Of a DNA stretch of 64,000 bases, positions 16,208-24,776 are shown piece by piece. Numbering within the stretch: the first letter of the stretch is position 1; every line of letters begins with the position of its first letter. Under the pieces are notes generated by a model. It was given only the letters and a program-made list of their open reading frames with translations, had not been told where the DNA came from and did no database searches. Source of the stretch: Lachnospiraceae bacterium (GTDB taxonomy: Bacteria; Bacillota; Clostridia; Lachnospirales; Lachnospiraceae). The stretch is taken from positions 25,208-89,207 of the forward strand of contig JAFOEY010000033.1 of NCBI GenBank assembly GCA_017387565.1, written 5' to 3'. Both the position numbers and the translations under genes were made by a program.

Positions 16208-18256
16208 TTAAATCTCTCCTTTTTCCATCATAGAAGTCAAGGTCTCTTTTAACGTATCAATGGCCTGTTCTACAGACATATCCTTAAGCTGTGCCGCAGC
16301 AACATTTATATGACCGCCGCCACCAAATCTTTCCATGATAATCTGAACATTTACCTCATCGATACTTCTCGCACTGATATATACCAGATTATTGTATTCT
16401 GTCAAAACAAAGCTTGCCTTGATTTCATTCATATTTAAGAGTTCATTTGCCGCTTGCGCTCCAACAATCGTAGGACTTTGTGAATTGCCGGGATCACAAA
16501 CAGATATCGCAAAGGAATCTTTAAAGATTTCTGCTTTACTGATGGTTTCTGCTTTTACCCGGTAATCAACGGCATCATCCCGAAACATCTTTCTGACCCT
16601 AAGCACATCTGCACCATTTCTTCTTAAATATGCCGCTGCTTCAAATGTTCTGACACCGGCCTTTGACGTAAAATTATTGCTGTCTATGACAATTCCACCA
16701 TATAAGCAATCTGCTTCCGTGCTGTTTAGCCGTAAACCGTCAATATACTGAATAATCTCTGCAACCATTTCACAGGCACTCGAAGCATAGGATTCGATAT
16801 AAGACAAAGTTGCATTTTCAATATATTCTTCTCCCTGTCTGTGATGATCCAATACAACAATGGAGCGACATTGCTTAAGCAACTCCGGGCATTCGGTAAT
16901 ACTCGGCTTATTCACGTCCACAACCACCAGACAGGTGTTAGAACCTGCATGTTCCATTGCCTGCGCATTACCAATTAAAACCTGCTCTTCCGGATCAATA
17001 TGACTGAGAAAATGCTCAACCATCGGTTTTACTGCAGGTGCAACATCATTTAATACGATATTGACGTTTCTACCCAGGCTCTTTGCAATACAGTAAATAC
17101 CCACTGCCGCACCAAAGCTATCCACATCCGACATTCGGTGCCCCATGACGAGAACACGGTCCTTTGTTGAAATCAATTCTCTTAATGCATGAGCTTTCAC
17201 ACGGGCTTTTACTCGGGTGTTCTTTTCGACACGCTGACTCTTTCCACCATAGTAGCTTACACCGTCTTTCGTCTTGATAACAGCCTGATCACCGCCACGT
17301 CCCAAAGCAAGGTCTATGGCCGTTCGAGCATATTCGTAGTTTTGTGCATAGGAAAGACCACCTACACCGACACCGATACTCAAGGTAACCGACATTTCAT
17401 TTCCAATATTAACCGTCTTAACTTCTTCAAGTAAATCAAAACGATTTTCCTGCAACATCGAAAGCGACTGCTTGCGAATGATGAAAAAGAATTTGTCTTT
17501 TTCCATCTTGCGTACAATTCCGTCCAAAGATGCAAAATATTTATTTACACGTCTCTCTATCAATGCTGTCAAAAGTGATCTGCGCACCTCTTCCACACTG
17601 TCAAGAGCTTCTTCATAATTATCAAAATACAAAAGTCCGACAGCAAGACTCTGATTATCGATTTCTGTTAATGCTAACTTTAGTGCAGTCTGATCAAACA
17701 GATACAATGCAATCAGATATCCTTCATATACTCCTTCGGATGTGAAAATATCACTGTTTTGTACCATCTCATCCAAGGGAATCTTTTTCATTTTGGCATG
17801 AAAATCCCGATCTTCATATTGAAAATCCACCTCAGCCTCATCATTTTCCTTGTTGGGAAATTTATCTTTCGATAAGGTCGGAAAAAAGGAATATATCGTC
17901 TTATTTTCGACTTTAGACTTTTCAATAATCTGGGCAAATGCCCGATTAGCCCAAATGATCTTTCCGCTTTCATCCAGTAGTGCATTCGGCATTTCCAGAT
18001 CGCGCAACAGTCGTTTCTGAATCTGTCCGTATTGCGTCGCAAAGCTGACCAACTCATTCATGACAATCGGTCTGTTAAAGTGCTCCATTAACAAAAATAC
18101 AATCAGATAAATCAGGGTAAAAGCCGACATCAATATACCGGCCGTAACATCCAGTGTATAAGTAATAATATCTGTTATTGCGAGCAAAACTCCAAATACC
18201 AGAGGCATCTGGAAATATAAGCGCAACCTTCCTTTAAACTTAAGATTTTTGTCCAT
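16208..18256 (-). CDS. gdpP: Cyclic-di-AMP phosphodiesterase GdpP
   Basis: 682 aa. Two N-terminal membrane helices (about 14-60), a PAS-like domain (about 85-170, LLDESGKIIWANRAF), a degenerate GGDEF domain (about 185-320) and a DHH/DHHA1 phosphodiesterase domain (about 350-660) with MGHRMSDVDSFGAA, VLDHHRQGE and the GGGGHINVAAAQ glycine loop. It hydrolyses c-di-AMP to pApA at the membrane; in Bacillus the PAS domain binds haem. All metal-ligand motifs are present, so the enzyme should be active. Weak GAGG site upstream of the ATG. First gene of the operon with rplI and dnaB. Confidence 0.95.
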   Translation of the reverse strand: MDKNLKFKGRLRLYFQMPLVFGVLLAITDIITYTLDVTAGILMSAFTLIYLIVFLLMEHFNRPIVMNELVSFATQYGQIQKRLLRDLEMPNALLDESGKIIWANRAFAQIIEKSKVENKTIYSFFPTLSKDKFPNKENDEAEVDFQYEDRDFHAKMKKIPLDEMVQNSDIFTSEGVYEGYLIALYLFDQTALKLALTEIDNQSLAVGLLYFDNYEEALDSVEEVRRSLLTALIERRVNKYFASLDGIVRKMEKDKFFFIIRKQSLSMLQENRFDLLEEVKTVNIGNEMSVTLSIGVGVGGLSYAQNYEYARTAIDLALGRGGDQAVIKTKDGVSYYGGKSQRVEKNTRVKARVKAHALRELISTKDRVLVMGHRMSDVDSFGAAVGIYCIAKSLGRNVNIVLNDVAPAVKPMVEHFLSHIDPEEQVLIGNAQAMEHAGSNTCLVVVDVNKPSITECPELLKQCRSIVVLDHHRQGEEYIENATLSYIESYASSACEMVAEIIQYIDGLRLNSTEADCLYGGIVIDSNNFTSKAGVRTFEAAAYLRRNGADVLRVRKMFRDDAVDYRVKAETISKAEIFKDSFAISVCDPGNSQSPTIVGAQAANELLNMNEIKASFVLTEYNNLVYISARSIDEVNVQIIMERFGGGGHINVAAAQLKDMSVEQAIDTLKETLTSMMEKGEI

Positions 18257-18331
18257 TTAGCTTTGCCTCATTCCGTCTTCAAAAACTATGTAAGACAGCA
18301 ATCAAATATATTTTCACAATTACCACACTTA

Positions 18332-18391
18332 TGTAATCAGTACATAATACTTGTAATCGGTACACAATACTTGTAATCGGTACATAATACT
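18332..18391. repeat. Three tandem 20-bp repeats
   Basis: Units 18332-18351, 18352-18371 and 18372-18391 follow TGTAATCGGTACATAATACT with one or two changes each. They lie upstream of gdpP on the minus strand, so they could hold operator or promoter elements. The 511-nt gap 18257-18767 holds these, the 39-bp repeats below and the rpsR terminator, and no gene I can support. Confidence 0.85.
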
Positions 18392-18562
18392 GATACTGGT
18401 GTTTTTCACAAAACTAGTATACCATTAAACCAAAAATTTTGCACATACTATATATGGTAGTTTTAATACATATCTCATGCAAGCAAAAATTGAAAGCTGA
18501 AAAAATGACTTTATATATTTTTGAAAGCTGAAATACTGCTATATTGCGTAAATTGAAATATT

Positions 18563-18655
18563 TAGTCCCAAAATACGAAATGAAACCGGTTTGGCATGTC
18601 ATGCGAAAACAAGATGTAGTCCCAAAACACGGAATAATGTTATTTTGGCATGACA
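18563..18655. repeat. Pair of imperfect 39-bp direct repeats
   Basis: 18563-18601 and 18617-18655, starting TAGTCCCAAAA and ending TTGGCATG(T/A)CA, match at 29 of 39 positions. A shorter direct repeat, TTGAAAGCTGAAA, occurs twice just before them (18490 and 18531). No coding potential is seen. Confidence 0.6.
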
Positions 18656-18717
18656 AGCCGGAAGAAGTTGTCGGTCCAATTCCAGAAATAATAACGAATT
18701 GAACCTATACAATAAAA

Positions 18718-18750
18718 AAACACTCCCTAAGTATTATTAGAGAGTGTTTC
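18718..18750 (-). terminator. Terminator of the rpsF-ssb-rpsR operon
   Basis: On the minus strand ACACTCTCTAA / TAATAC / TTAGGGAGTGT stem followed by TTTTTTTATTG, 18 nt after the rpsR stop. Confidence 0.9.
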
Positions 18751-18767
18751 AAAATTATAATTTCACA

Positions 18768-19031
18768 TTAGTCCTGTACATAGGGCATCAGTGCAACGTG
18801 ACGTGCACGTTTAATAGCTACTGTTAATGCTCTCTGATGCTTAGCACAGTTTCCTGTAATTCTACGAGGAAGAATTTTTCCTCTTTCAGAAATATATTTT
18901 CTTAATTTAGCTGTATCTTTGTAATCGATCACATTATCTTTTCCGCAGAATACACAAACTTTTTTTCTTCTACGGATTCCGCCTCTTCTCTTCATGGGAG
19001 AATCGGATTTGTCTGTCTTATTAAAAGCCAT
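18768..19031 (-). CDS. rpsR: 30S ribosomal protein S18
   Basis: 87 aa with a zinc-type variant motif CVFCGK near the N-terminus, [17 protein letters not shown] and [14 protein letters not shown], the S18 signature. The basic N-terminus ([12 protein letters not shown]) is normal. It is the third gene of the S6-SSB-S18 operon, 23 nt after ssb, and is followed by a terminator. Confidence 0.98.
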   Translation of the reverse strand: MAFNKTDKSDSPMKRRGGIRRRKKVCVFCGKDNVIDYKDTAKLRKYISERGKILPRRITGNCAKHQRALTVAIKRARHVALMPYVQD

Positions 19032-19054
19032 GTTTTTGCCTCCATTCTAATTCT

Positions 19055-19498
19055 CTAATTGAACGGCAATTCCTCGATACCTTCGGGAATGTTGATAAAT
19101 CCTGCACCTGCTTCTACCGGAGCAGCATTGCTCTGAGCGGGTACATAGCCACCATTATCAGAACCACCCTGTGCATTTTTGCTTTCAGCAAATTCCTGCT
19201 CTTCTACAATTATATCTGTTGTATAAACCTTTACACCATCTTTGTTGGTATAGCTTCCGGTCTGAATTCTACCGGTAAGAGCAATTTTGGTTCCTTTATG
19301 CAGGTATTTCTCTGCAAATTCACCCTGTCTTCCAAAAGCAACACAGTTGATAAAATCTGCGGTCTGTCCATCCTGACTGTTACGACCTCTGCGATCTACT
19401 GCAATGGAATATCTGGCAATTGCCAGCGGCTGCTCACCCTGTGAATATCTCACTTCAGGATCTCTTGTTAAACGTCCCATTAGAATAACTTTATTCAT
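19055..19498 (-). CDS. ssb: Single-stranded DNA-binding protein
   Basis: 147 aa. It has an OB-fold domain (about 1-105, MNKVILMGRLTRDPEVRY, FINCVAFGRQGEFAEKYL), a disordered Gly/Asn/Ala-rich linker and the C-terminal partner-binding tip, here IEELPFN rather than the common DDDIPF, still acidic and ending in a Pro-Phe pair. It coats single-stranded DNA during replication and repair. It is placed between rpsF and rpsR, the standard Firmicutes order. Confidence 0.97.
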   Translation of the reverse strand: MNKVILMGRLTRDPEVRYSQGEQPLAIARYSIAVDRRGRNSQDGQTADFINCVAFGRQGEFAEKYLHKGTKIALTGRIQTGSYTNKDGVKVYTTDIIVEEQEFAESKNAQGGSDNGGYVPAQSNAAPVEAGAGFINIPEGIEELPFN

Positions 19499-19516
19499 AT
19501 TTTTTCCTACTTTCTA

Positions 19517-19807
19517 TTATGCCTCGTCTTGTCTTACGCATAAGAATCTGATGACATTTTCCATAAGACGTACATGGTTCTCAACGTCATAAGGAACTGT
19601 TGCATCAGCATCGAACTGGATGAAATAATAGAATGCTTCACTCATCTTCTGAATGTCATATGCAAGTTTCTTCTTGCCCCATTCATCAACATTTGTGATA
19701 GTTCCACCGAATCTCTCGATATAGCCTTTTACTTTTTCAATCGTTGCGGCTCTTTCATCATCTTCGATTTTAGCACTGACAACAACGGCTAATTCATATT
19801 TGTTCAT
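19517..19807 (-). CDS. rpsF: 30S ribosomal protein S6
   Basis: 96 aa, one S6 domain starting MNKYELAVVV, with VDEWGKKKLAYDIQK and the conserved FIQFDAD strand. AAAGGAGG precedes the ATG. A hairpin (GCCCTTTA / TAAAGAGC, 19833-19856) lies in the 5-prime leader where S6:S18 can bind in other Firmicutes, but I do not see the conserved binding loop clearly enough to call it. First gene of rpsF-ssb-rpsR. Confidence 0.98.
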   Translation of the reverse strand: MNKYELAVVVSAKIEDDERAATIEKVKGYIERFGGTITNVDEWGKKKLAYDIQKMSEAFYYFIQFDADATVPYDVENHVRLMENVIRFLCVRQDEA

Positions 19808-19906
19808 GCTTGTTACCTCCTTTTGGTCTCTGGCCCTTTAACTTTTAATAAAGAGCAAGGAATAATATATCACAAACATGAATGATACCATCTATCTGCG
19901 CAAATT

Positions 19907-20089
19907 TCAAGTATTTTTACAAATTTCTTTCGTATTTTTTTCGACCTGCACTCGTGGCATCATCAACTGATGTCCACAACCGACACATTTTAATCGAAAA
20001 TCGGCACCCACACGCAATACTTCCCATTGTTTACTCCCGCATGGATGTGCTTTTTTTAAGGTAATAATATCTCCAATCTGATATTCCAT
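19907..20089 (-). CDS. DUF951 family protein
   Basis: 60 aa from the ATG at 20089, chosen because GGAG stands 6 nt before it; an upstream ATG at 20131 has no site. The protein is a single DUF951 domain: YQIGDIITLKKAHPCGSKQWEV, then KCVGCGHQLMMPR with a CxxC. It often lies near rpsF in Firmicutes, as here. A small beta-barrel with a metal-type CxxC and nucleic-acid binding is suggested by the fold family, but function is unknown. Confidence 0.9.
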   Translation of the reverse strand: MEYQIGDIITLKKAHPCGSKQWEVLRVGADFRLKCVGCGHQLMMPRVQVEKNTKEICKNT

Positions 20090-20166
20090 AGGAATCTCCA
20101 TTCCGATACTTTTTGTACAACTCAAACTCAAACAACAATGAAAAACCGCTTTTTTACCAATTCATT

Positions 20167-20889
20167 TTATCCTACCGTAATCTGTGAAAAAATCTCTCCA
20201 ATCGGTCCGCTGATTACCAAATCTGCCATGCTGTCTCTGGTAGTCGGTGCTTTATTGATTACGACCAGTTTGTTTCCTTTGTAATAGTCAATTAATCCTG
20301 CTGCCGGATAAACAACTAAAGAAGTGCCTCCGATAACCAACATATCGGCAGATGCTATGGCACGGATGGCATTGGTCATAACAGTATTATCCAAACCTTC
20401 TTCATATAACACAACATCCGGCTTTATAAATCCTCCGCACTCACATCTGGGGACATCCTCTGAATCAAGAATATACTGCGCATCATAAAACTTCCCACAG
20501 GATTCGCAGTAATTCCTCAAAACACTCCCGTGAAGTTCATATACCGTTTTACTGCCGGCTGCCTGATGAAGCCCATCGATATTCTGTGTCACGACGGCTT
20601 TTAATTTACCTGCCTTCTCCAATTCAGCCAGTTTTAAATGCGCCGCGTTAGGCTTTGCAGACAGACAGAGCATTTTGTCCCGATAAAACCGATAAAACTC
20701 CGACGTCTTTTGCCGGTAAAAGGTATGACTCAATATCGTTTCCGGAGGATAATCGTATTTCTGGTGATACAGACCATCCACACTTCGAAAATCCGGAATT
20801 CCGCTTTCGGTAGATACTCCTGCCCCACCAAAAAATACAATAGAATTACTTTCATCAATCATTTTTTGCAGTTGTTCCAACTCTGTCAT
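20167..20889 (-). CDS. cobB: NAD-dependent protein deacylase, Sir2 family
   Basis: 240 aa sirtuin. NAD-binding GAGVSTESGIPDFRS, catalytic TQNIDGLH and the acceptor His in ELHGSV, then a zinc module with Cys pairs in YCESCGKFYD and CECGG. Late NAD-binding GGTSLVVYPA. It removes acyl groups from lysines using NAD, releasing nicotinamide and O-acyl-ADP-ribose. No Tyr/Arg pair of the desuccinylase kind is evident (the segment after the NAD loop reads VDGLYHQKYDY), so a deacetylase is more likely. AAGGAGG upstream; single gene. Confidence 0.93.
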   Translation of the reverse strand: MTELEQLQKMIDESNSIVFFGGAGVSTESGIPDFRSVDGLYHQKYDYPPETILSHTFYRQKTSEFYRFYRDKMLCLSAKPNAAHLKLAELEKAGKLKAVVTQNIDGLHQAAGSKTVYELHGSVLRNYCESCGKFYDAQYILDSEDVPRCECGGFIKPDVVLYEEGLDNTVMTNAIRAIASADMLVIGGTSLVVYPAAGLIDYYKGNKLVVINKAPTTRDSMADLVISGPIGEIFSQITVG

Positions 20890-21054
20890 AATATCATATC
20901 CTCCTTATACATATTTTATCAACTCGCATCACATGCATAAATCCACTCGGATCATTGCCAGGTCCACATCGCATACATAAATCCATTTGGCTTATTTTCC
21001 GCTCACATCTCATCCAAACATACTCAGAGATGGACATTCGCCAAATAAAAAAGA

Positions 21055-21081
21055 CAGTCCATGCACAAATCGCATGAACTG
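21055..21081 (-). terminator. Terminator of the chemoreceptor gene
   Basis: Minus strand CAGTTCATGC / GATTTGT / GCATGGACTG followed by TCTTTTTTATTT, 15 nt after the stop. Confidence 0.88.
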
Positions 21082-21096
21082 CCTGAAATTCTTTTC

Positions 21097-22395
21097 CTAA
21101 ATATAAATCTGGAAACGGTTGGTCTGGGTTGTTAAATCATCGGCAACCTGATTTAATCTGCTGGTAGCATTTTTAATCTCACCAATGGTGGCAGCCAGCT
21201 CTTCGGCACTTGCTGCTGTTTCCTCTGTAGATGCCGCATTCTGTTCAGCAATAGCAGAAAGGCTTTCAACTGATACCATAACCTGACCTTTTGCAACATC
21301 CAGATTTTTGGTGCTCTGGGCAATACTTTCCACACCTTCCATGGTAACAATCAGTCCATGATTCACTTTATCAAATACTCTCTTGGTCATTTCAACCTTA
21401 TCAGCCTGGAAACCGATAATAGCATCAACCGTATTCATGGTCTTAACAGCCTGCTCGGTGTCTGCAAGCAAATTGTTGATAATTGCTTCAATTGTCTTAG
21501 CCGACTGATTGGACTGCTCTGCAAGATTTTTAATCTGTTCCGCTACGACTGCAAAACCTCTTCCGCTTTCACCGGCTCTGGCAGCCTCAATAGAAGCATT
21601 TAAAGCCAATAGATTGGTCTCGTTCGCAATGGATGAAATCAACTCAGTAGCCTTATGTATTTCCTGTGCGGATTCGTTGGTAGTATTGGTCTGCTCATAA
21701 ATAACAGCAATCTGCGCTTTAACTTTTTCGGAAATCGTCTTTAATTCGCCAACAGAATCAACACCTTCCTGACCTGCAGCTTTCATCTGATCGGCATTCG
21801 CAATCAGTTTAGCAACGGCATTGCCGGTTTCCTCAATTCCTTCTCCAATACGGTTAATCGCATCGGATACTGCCTGTGTCTCAGCCGCCTGTGCTGTTGC
21901 TCCGTTTGCCATATCGCCCATACTTCTTGCAACATCTTCAGATGCATTGCTTGTCTGCTCAGCCATCTTATCCAGTCTTGCAGTCGAATCTTCAATAACG
22001 TCGGAAGTATTTCCAACCTGTCCAATAACATCTTTTAACTGGCCAATAACATTATTGGCATGGCTCGCCAAAACAGCAATTTCATCTTTGCGTTCCAAAT
22101 CCAGTTTGCCAAGCTCAGCCGTCAAATCACCACTGCCGGCACGATCCAGTGTCTGAATAATACGGTCAATGGAATTTCCCAGTCTCCATGCGAATGCCTG
22201 CATAACAAACAGCATAATAACAGAATTAACGATAAAAATAATCAATATTGGCATCTTGACTGTAGATAAAACATCTTTTCCAAAAAACAGTCTGATTCCA
22301 ATACAGAGCTCAATACATGTTGCAATCAGCGGAAGCAATGAATAAATCATCAGTTTCCATCGAATGTTTAATTTTACATCAGCGTTTTTCTTCAT
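21097..22395 (-). CDS. Methyl-accepting chemotaxis-type receptor with almost no extracytoplasmic domain
   Basis: 432 aa. Two membrane helices (about 14-36 and 44-66) are separated by less than 15 residues, so there is no room for a ligand-binding domain. A HAMP-like segment (about 68-120) follows, then a long coiled-coil signalling domain with the kinase-contact tip NETNLLALNASIEAARAGE and GRGFAVVAEQIKNLAEQS. It should couple to CheA/CheW in the cell and sense a cytoplasmic, membrane or energy signal. AGAGAGG upstream. It lies next to a GGDEF gene on the same strand, 120 nt apart. Confidence 0.93.
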   Translation of the reverse strand: MKKNADVKLNIRWKLMIYSLLPLIATCIELCIGIRLFFGKDVLSTVKMPILIIFIVNSVIMLFVMQAFAWRLGNSIDRIIQTLDRAGSGDLTAELGKLDLERKDEIAVLASHANNVIGQLKDVIGQVGNTSDVIEDSTARLDKMAEQTSNASEDVARSMGDMANGATAQAAETQAVSDAINRIGEGIEETGNAVAKLIANADQMKAAGQEGVDSVGELKTISEKVKAQIAVIYEQTNTTNESAQEIHKATELISSIANETNLLALNASIEAARAGESGRGFAVVAEQIKNLAEQSNQSAKTIEAIINNLLADTEQAVKTMNTVDAIIGFQADKVEMTKRVFDKVNHGLIVTMEGVESIAQSTKNLDVAKGQVMVSVESLSAIAEQNAASTEETAASAEELAATIGEIKNATSRLNQVADDLTTQTNRFQIYI

Positions 22396-22515
22396 ACTAT
22401 AACCTCTCTTTAATACCTACTGTAATGTTCCCCACAAAAAAAACCCTTTTCTACATGACATTATATCATAGTTTTTATCATTTGTAACTGCTAAACAACG
22501 GTTTTTTACCTTTTC

Positions 22516-23814
22516 TTAAAAATTATCCGCATCCTCCACAATTTGGTTTCTGCCACCGGTTTTTCCTTTGTATAACAAGTCGTCTGCTCTCTTTACAATT
22601 TCTTCAATACTTTCTTTTTTCTTGTATTCGGTTATTCCCATTGTCATGGTAACATGAAACATTGTGCCTTCATATTCAAACTGCGTTTTTCGTATTTCCT
22701 CCACCATGGATTCTACCAGTCCATATGCCGTTTTATAATCTGTTTTAAAAACCAGCAGAAATTCTTCTCCGCCCCAGCGAATAGGAATCCCGTTTTTATC
22801 CATATGCTTTACAAAAATGTCAGACAGCTTCGTTAATACAAGATCTCCACAATCATGACCATAAGTGTCATTGATTCTTTTAAAGAAATCAATATCTCCT
22901 AACGCCACAACAACCTTTTTGCGGAAATTACTGGCTTCTGCCAGATCGATATATTTGGACAACTCAATACGACCGGCACGACGGTTATACAATCCGGTAA
23001 GCGGATCCTTATAGATTAGCGTCTGCAAGGTCTCGCCTACCTCCTGTGCATGTCGTCCCATATCACCCAGTTCATCCGTTCTTTTTAAAACCGCAACCGG
23101 CATTTTGGTATTGAAGTTATTTTCTGCCAGACTTCCGATATAGGTTCTGATTTGATTTAATGTTTTTACAATATTGCCTGCAAAAAGCGATGCAATCAAA
23201 ACCACGCCCAGCAAAGCTATAATAAATACAATCAAAATCTTGGTAATAATGCTGCTGACACTGTCCCGAACACTTTCATTGGACATTCCGGCAAAAATCA
23301 TACCGCAGATTTGACCATTGTTTTTTAACGGCACATAATAGCCATAATAATATTTTCCATTGATATAAACACGGTCGGAATAATACTCATTTCCCATCTG
23401 AATTGCAGAAAAAATATTGGGATCTTTAGAAGTCGTATGAACAATCCTCTCCCCTGTATCATCCGTAATCGTTGTCAGCATACGCGTATCGCCATAAAAA
23501 ATACTGATTTCATTACCGGTATTTTCTTTAATCTGGTCAATCAGCGTATATTCTTTCGTCAAGTCTGTATCCCCCATGAAGAACCGCTCGTCCTCCATTC
23601 GAATCTCTCCCGGATAAGACAACGAATAAATAGCTACCGCTTCCCTTGCTGTGGAAGCCAGTGCCTTTTGGATTTCTAATTCCATTCCTTCCGATACGCT
23701 TTTAGTCCCCATAATGACAAGCACGATACCCAATACCAGAATCGGTACTGCCATAACAGCTGACAGCGACAGAAATAATCCTGTGCTTTTTCTTCTCTTT
23801 TCGCTCTTCTTCAT
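22516..23814 (-). CDS. Diguanylate cyclase (sCache-type sensor plus GGDEF)
   Basis: 432 aa. Two membrane helices (about 14-36 and 190-215) frame an extracytoplasmic sensor of Cache type (about 40-185, with YYGYYVPLKNNGQICGMIFAG-like end in parts: YVPLKNN, GMIFAGMS). A HAMP-like linker and a GGDEF domain follow, with KDPLTGLYNRR, the substrate segment DIDFFKRINDTYGHDCGD and the active site GGEEF. No RxxD inhibitory site is seen before GGEEF. It makes c-di-GMP from two GTP in response to an outside signal. The start at 23814 has GAGGGG close upstream; a longer frame to 23859 is less likely. Confidence 0.92.
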   Translation of the reverse strand: MKKSEKRRKSTGLFLSLSAVMAVPILVLGIVLVIMGTKSVSEGMELEIQKALASTAREAVAIYSLSYPGEIRMEDERFFMGDTDLTKEYTLIDQIKENTGNEISIFYGDTRMLTTITDDTGERIVHTTSKDPNIFSAIQMGNEYYSDRVYINGKYYYGYYVPLKNNGQICGMIFAGMSNESVRDSVSSIITKILIVFIIALLGVVLIASLFAGNIVKTLNQIRTYIGSLAENNFNTKMPVAVLKRTDELGDMGRHAQEVGETLQTLIYKDPLTGLYNRRAGRIELSKYIDLAEASNFRKKVVVALGDIDFFKRINDTYGHDCGDLVLTKLSDIFVKHMDKNGIPIRWGGEEFLLVFKTDYKTAYGLVESMVEEIRKTQFEYEGTMFHVTMTMGITEYKKKESIEEIVKRADDLLYKGKTGGRNQIVEDADNF

Positions 23815-23900
23815 ATTTCCCCTCGCATTGTTCAACAATATAGCAACCATCCTACACAAAACGAACTGTTGCCTTGCTGTTACGACATTCTTTTACATGA

Positions 23901-24362
23901 TTATTTTACTATATCCCCAAAGTCCGACACAAGTCCGCAATAATCTTTTTTTACACGATATTCATTCTCTTTCAATCCCGGAAAAAAGATTTTTGTAACC
24001 TCTTCCGGATTCAAAATCAGTTTTTGCTTTTCTTCCCGCTTTAATTGCTTAATCGCATACTCCAAACGGGCAGCCGACGCATAAGTATCTGCTTCCCAGA
24101 CCATCTTGATCTCACGGATTTTATGAGAATGCGTATATTTTGCACCCTTTCCCTTCTGCTGATAATGCTCTTTCATACGCCTCTTTACATCTGTCGTAAT
24201 TCCGGTATAAAACGAATGATCTTCACATTCTACTATATAAATGTATGTTATTCTCTCTTGTTGGGCTCTCTCTTTTCCGACGCTTTCTTTTTTGTCCCCG
24301 GTCAATATTTGTTTTTGCTTTGTACCGCTCTGTGTTTCTTTTTTCATCGCAACACACTTCAT
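23901..24362 (-). CDS. GIY-YIG domain protein (UPF0213-like) with basic N-terminal extension
   Basis: 153 aa. Residues about 38-120 form a GIY-YIG nuclease-superfamily domain: YIYIVECEDHSFYTGIT (YIY and YTG marks), then the Arg-x-x-x-His segment RRMKEHYQQ and a late Glu in ARLEYAIKQL. UPF0213 (YhbQ/YazA) proteins are this small domain alone. Here about 37 charged residues precede it, and about 35 follow. A role in DNA processing is inferred from the fold only. It begins 4 nt after the stop of the 136-aa gene, so these three genes form one unit with the radical SAM gene. Confidence 0.8.
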   Translation of the reverse strand: MKCVAMKKETQSGTKQKQILTGDKKESVGKERAQQERITYIYIVECEDHSFYTGITTDVKRRMKEHYQQKGKGAKYTHSHKIREIKMVWEADTYASAARLEYAIKQLKREEKQKLILNPEEVTKIFFPGLKENEYRVKKDYCGLVSDFGDIVK

Positions 24363-24365
24363 CTG

Positions 24366-24776
24366 TTATTTATGCAATCCGTAAAACTTATCCGGATATT
24401 CCGTCCCGGTATCAACCTGTAGCCGAAGCGTATATTCCTCGGGATTTTCTGCCATTTTTAAAAAGGTATCAAAAGCCGTAAGAATCATTACTGCCTCATT
24501 TTGTTTATACTTCGCATTATCCATATCCATCCGGGCTTTAAAATGATCCATCTGCCAGATTAAGATGTCAATCACATGATAGCCTTCCACATTCACCTCA
24601 TTGGAAAAATCATGCTTTACCAGATAATAGACATATTCCTTATAAATATCATCTCTCTGCATCAGGCGATTCCAAAATCCCTCAAAAAAAGATTCCGGCA
24701 TATCGTTTGAAAGACATGATTCGTATGTAAACTGTTTTACCTGCTCTCTTGTAATGACCAATTTATTCTGATCCAT
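24366..24776 (-). CDS. Hypothetical soluble protein overlapping a radical SAM gene
   Basis: 136 aa, start at 24776 with AAGGGATG 9 nt upstream. It overlaps the end of the radical SAM gene by 14 nt, so translation is probably coupled. The protein is helical and acidic, with a conserved-looking segment YHVIDILIWQMDHFKARMD in the middle and ENPEEYTLRLQVDTGTEY near the end. No cysteines form a motif and no signal peptide is seen. I do not recognise the family. Its partner genes are a PflX-like radical SAM enzyme upstream and a GIY-YIG protein downstream. Confidence 0.75.
   Translation of the reverse strand: MDQNKLVITREQVKQFTYESCLSNDMPESFFEGFWNRLMQRDDIYKEYVYYLVKHDFSNEVNVEGYHVIDILIWQMDHFKARMDMDNAKYKQNEAVMILTAFDTFLKMAENPEEYTLRLQVDTGTEYPDKFYGLHK

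Noticed and set aside
19833-19856. S6:S18 autoregulatory leader of rpsF
   Set aside because: A hairpin is present but the conserved binding loop of that RNA could not be seen, so it is mentioned only within the rpsF entry.
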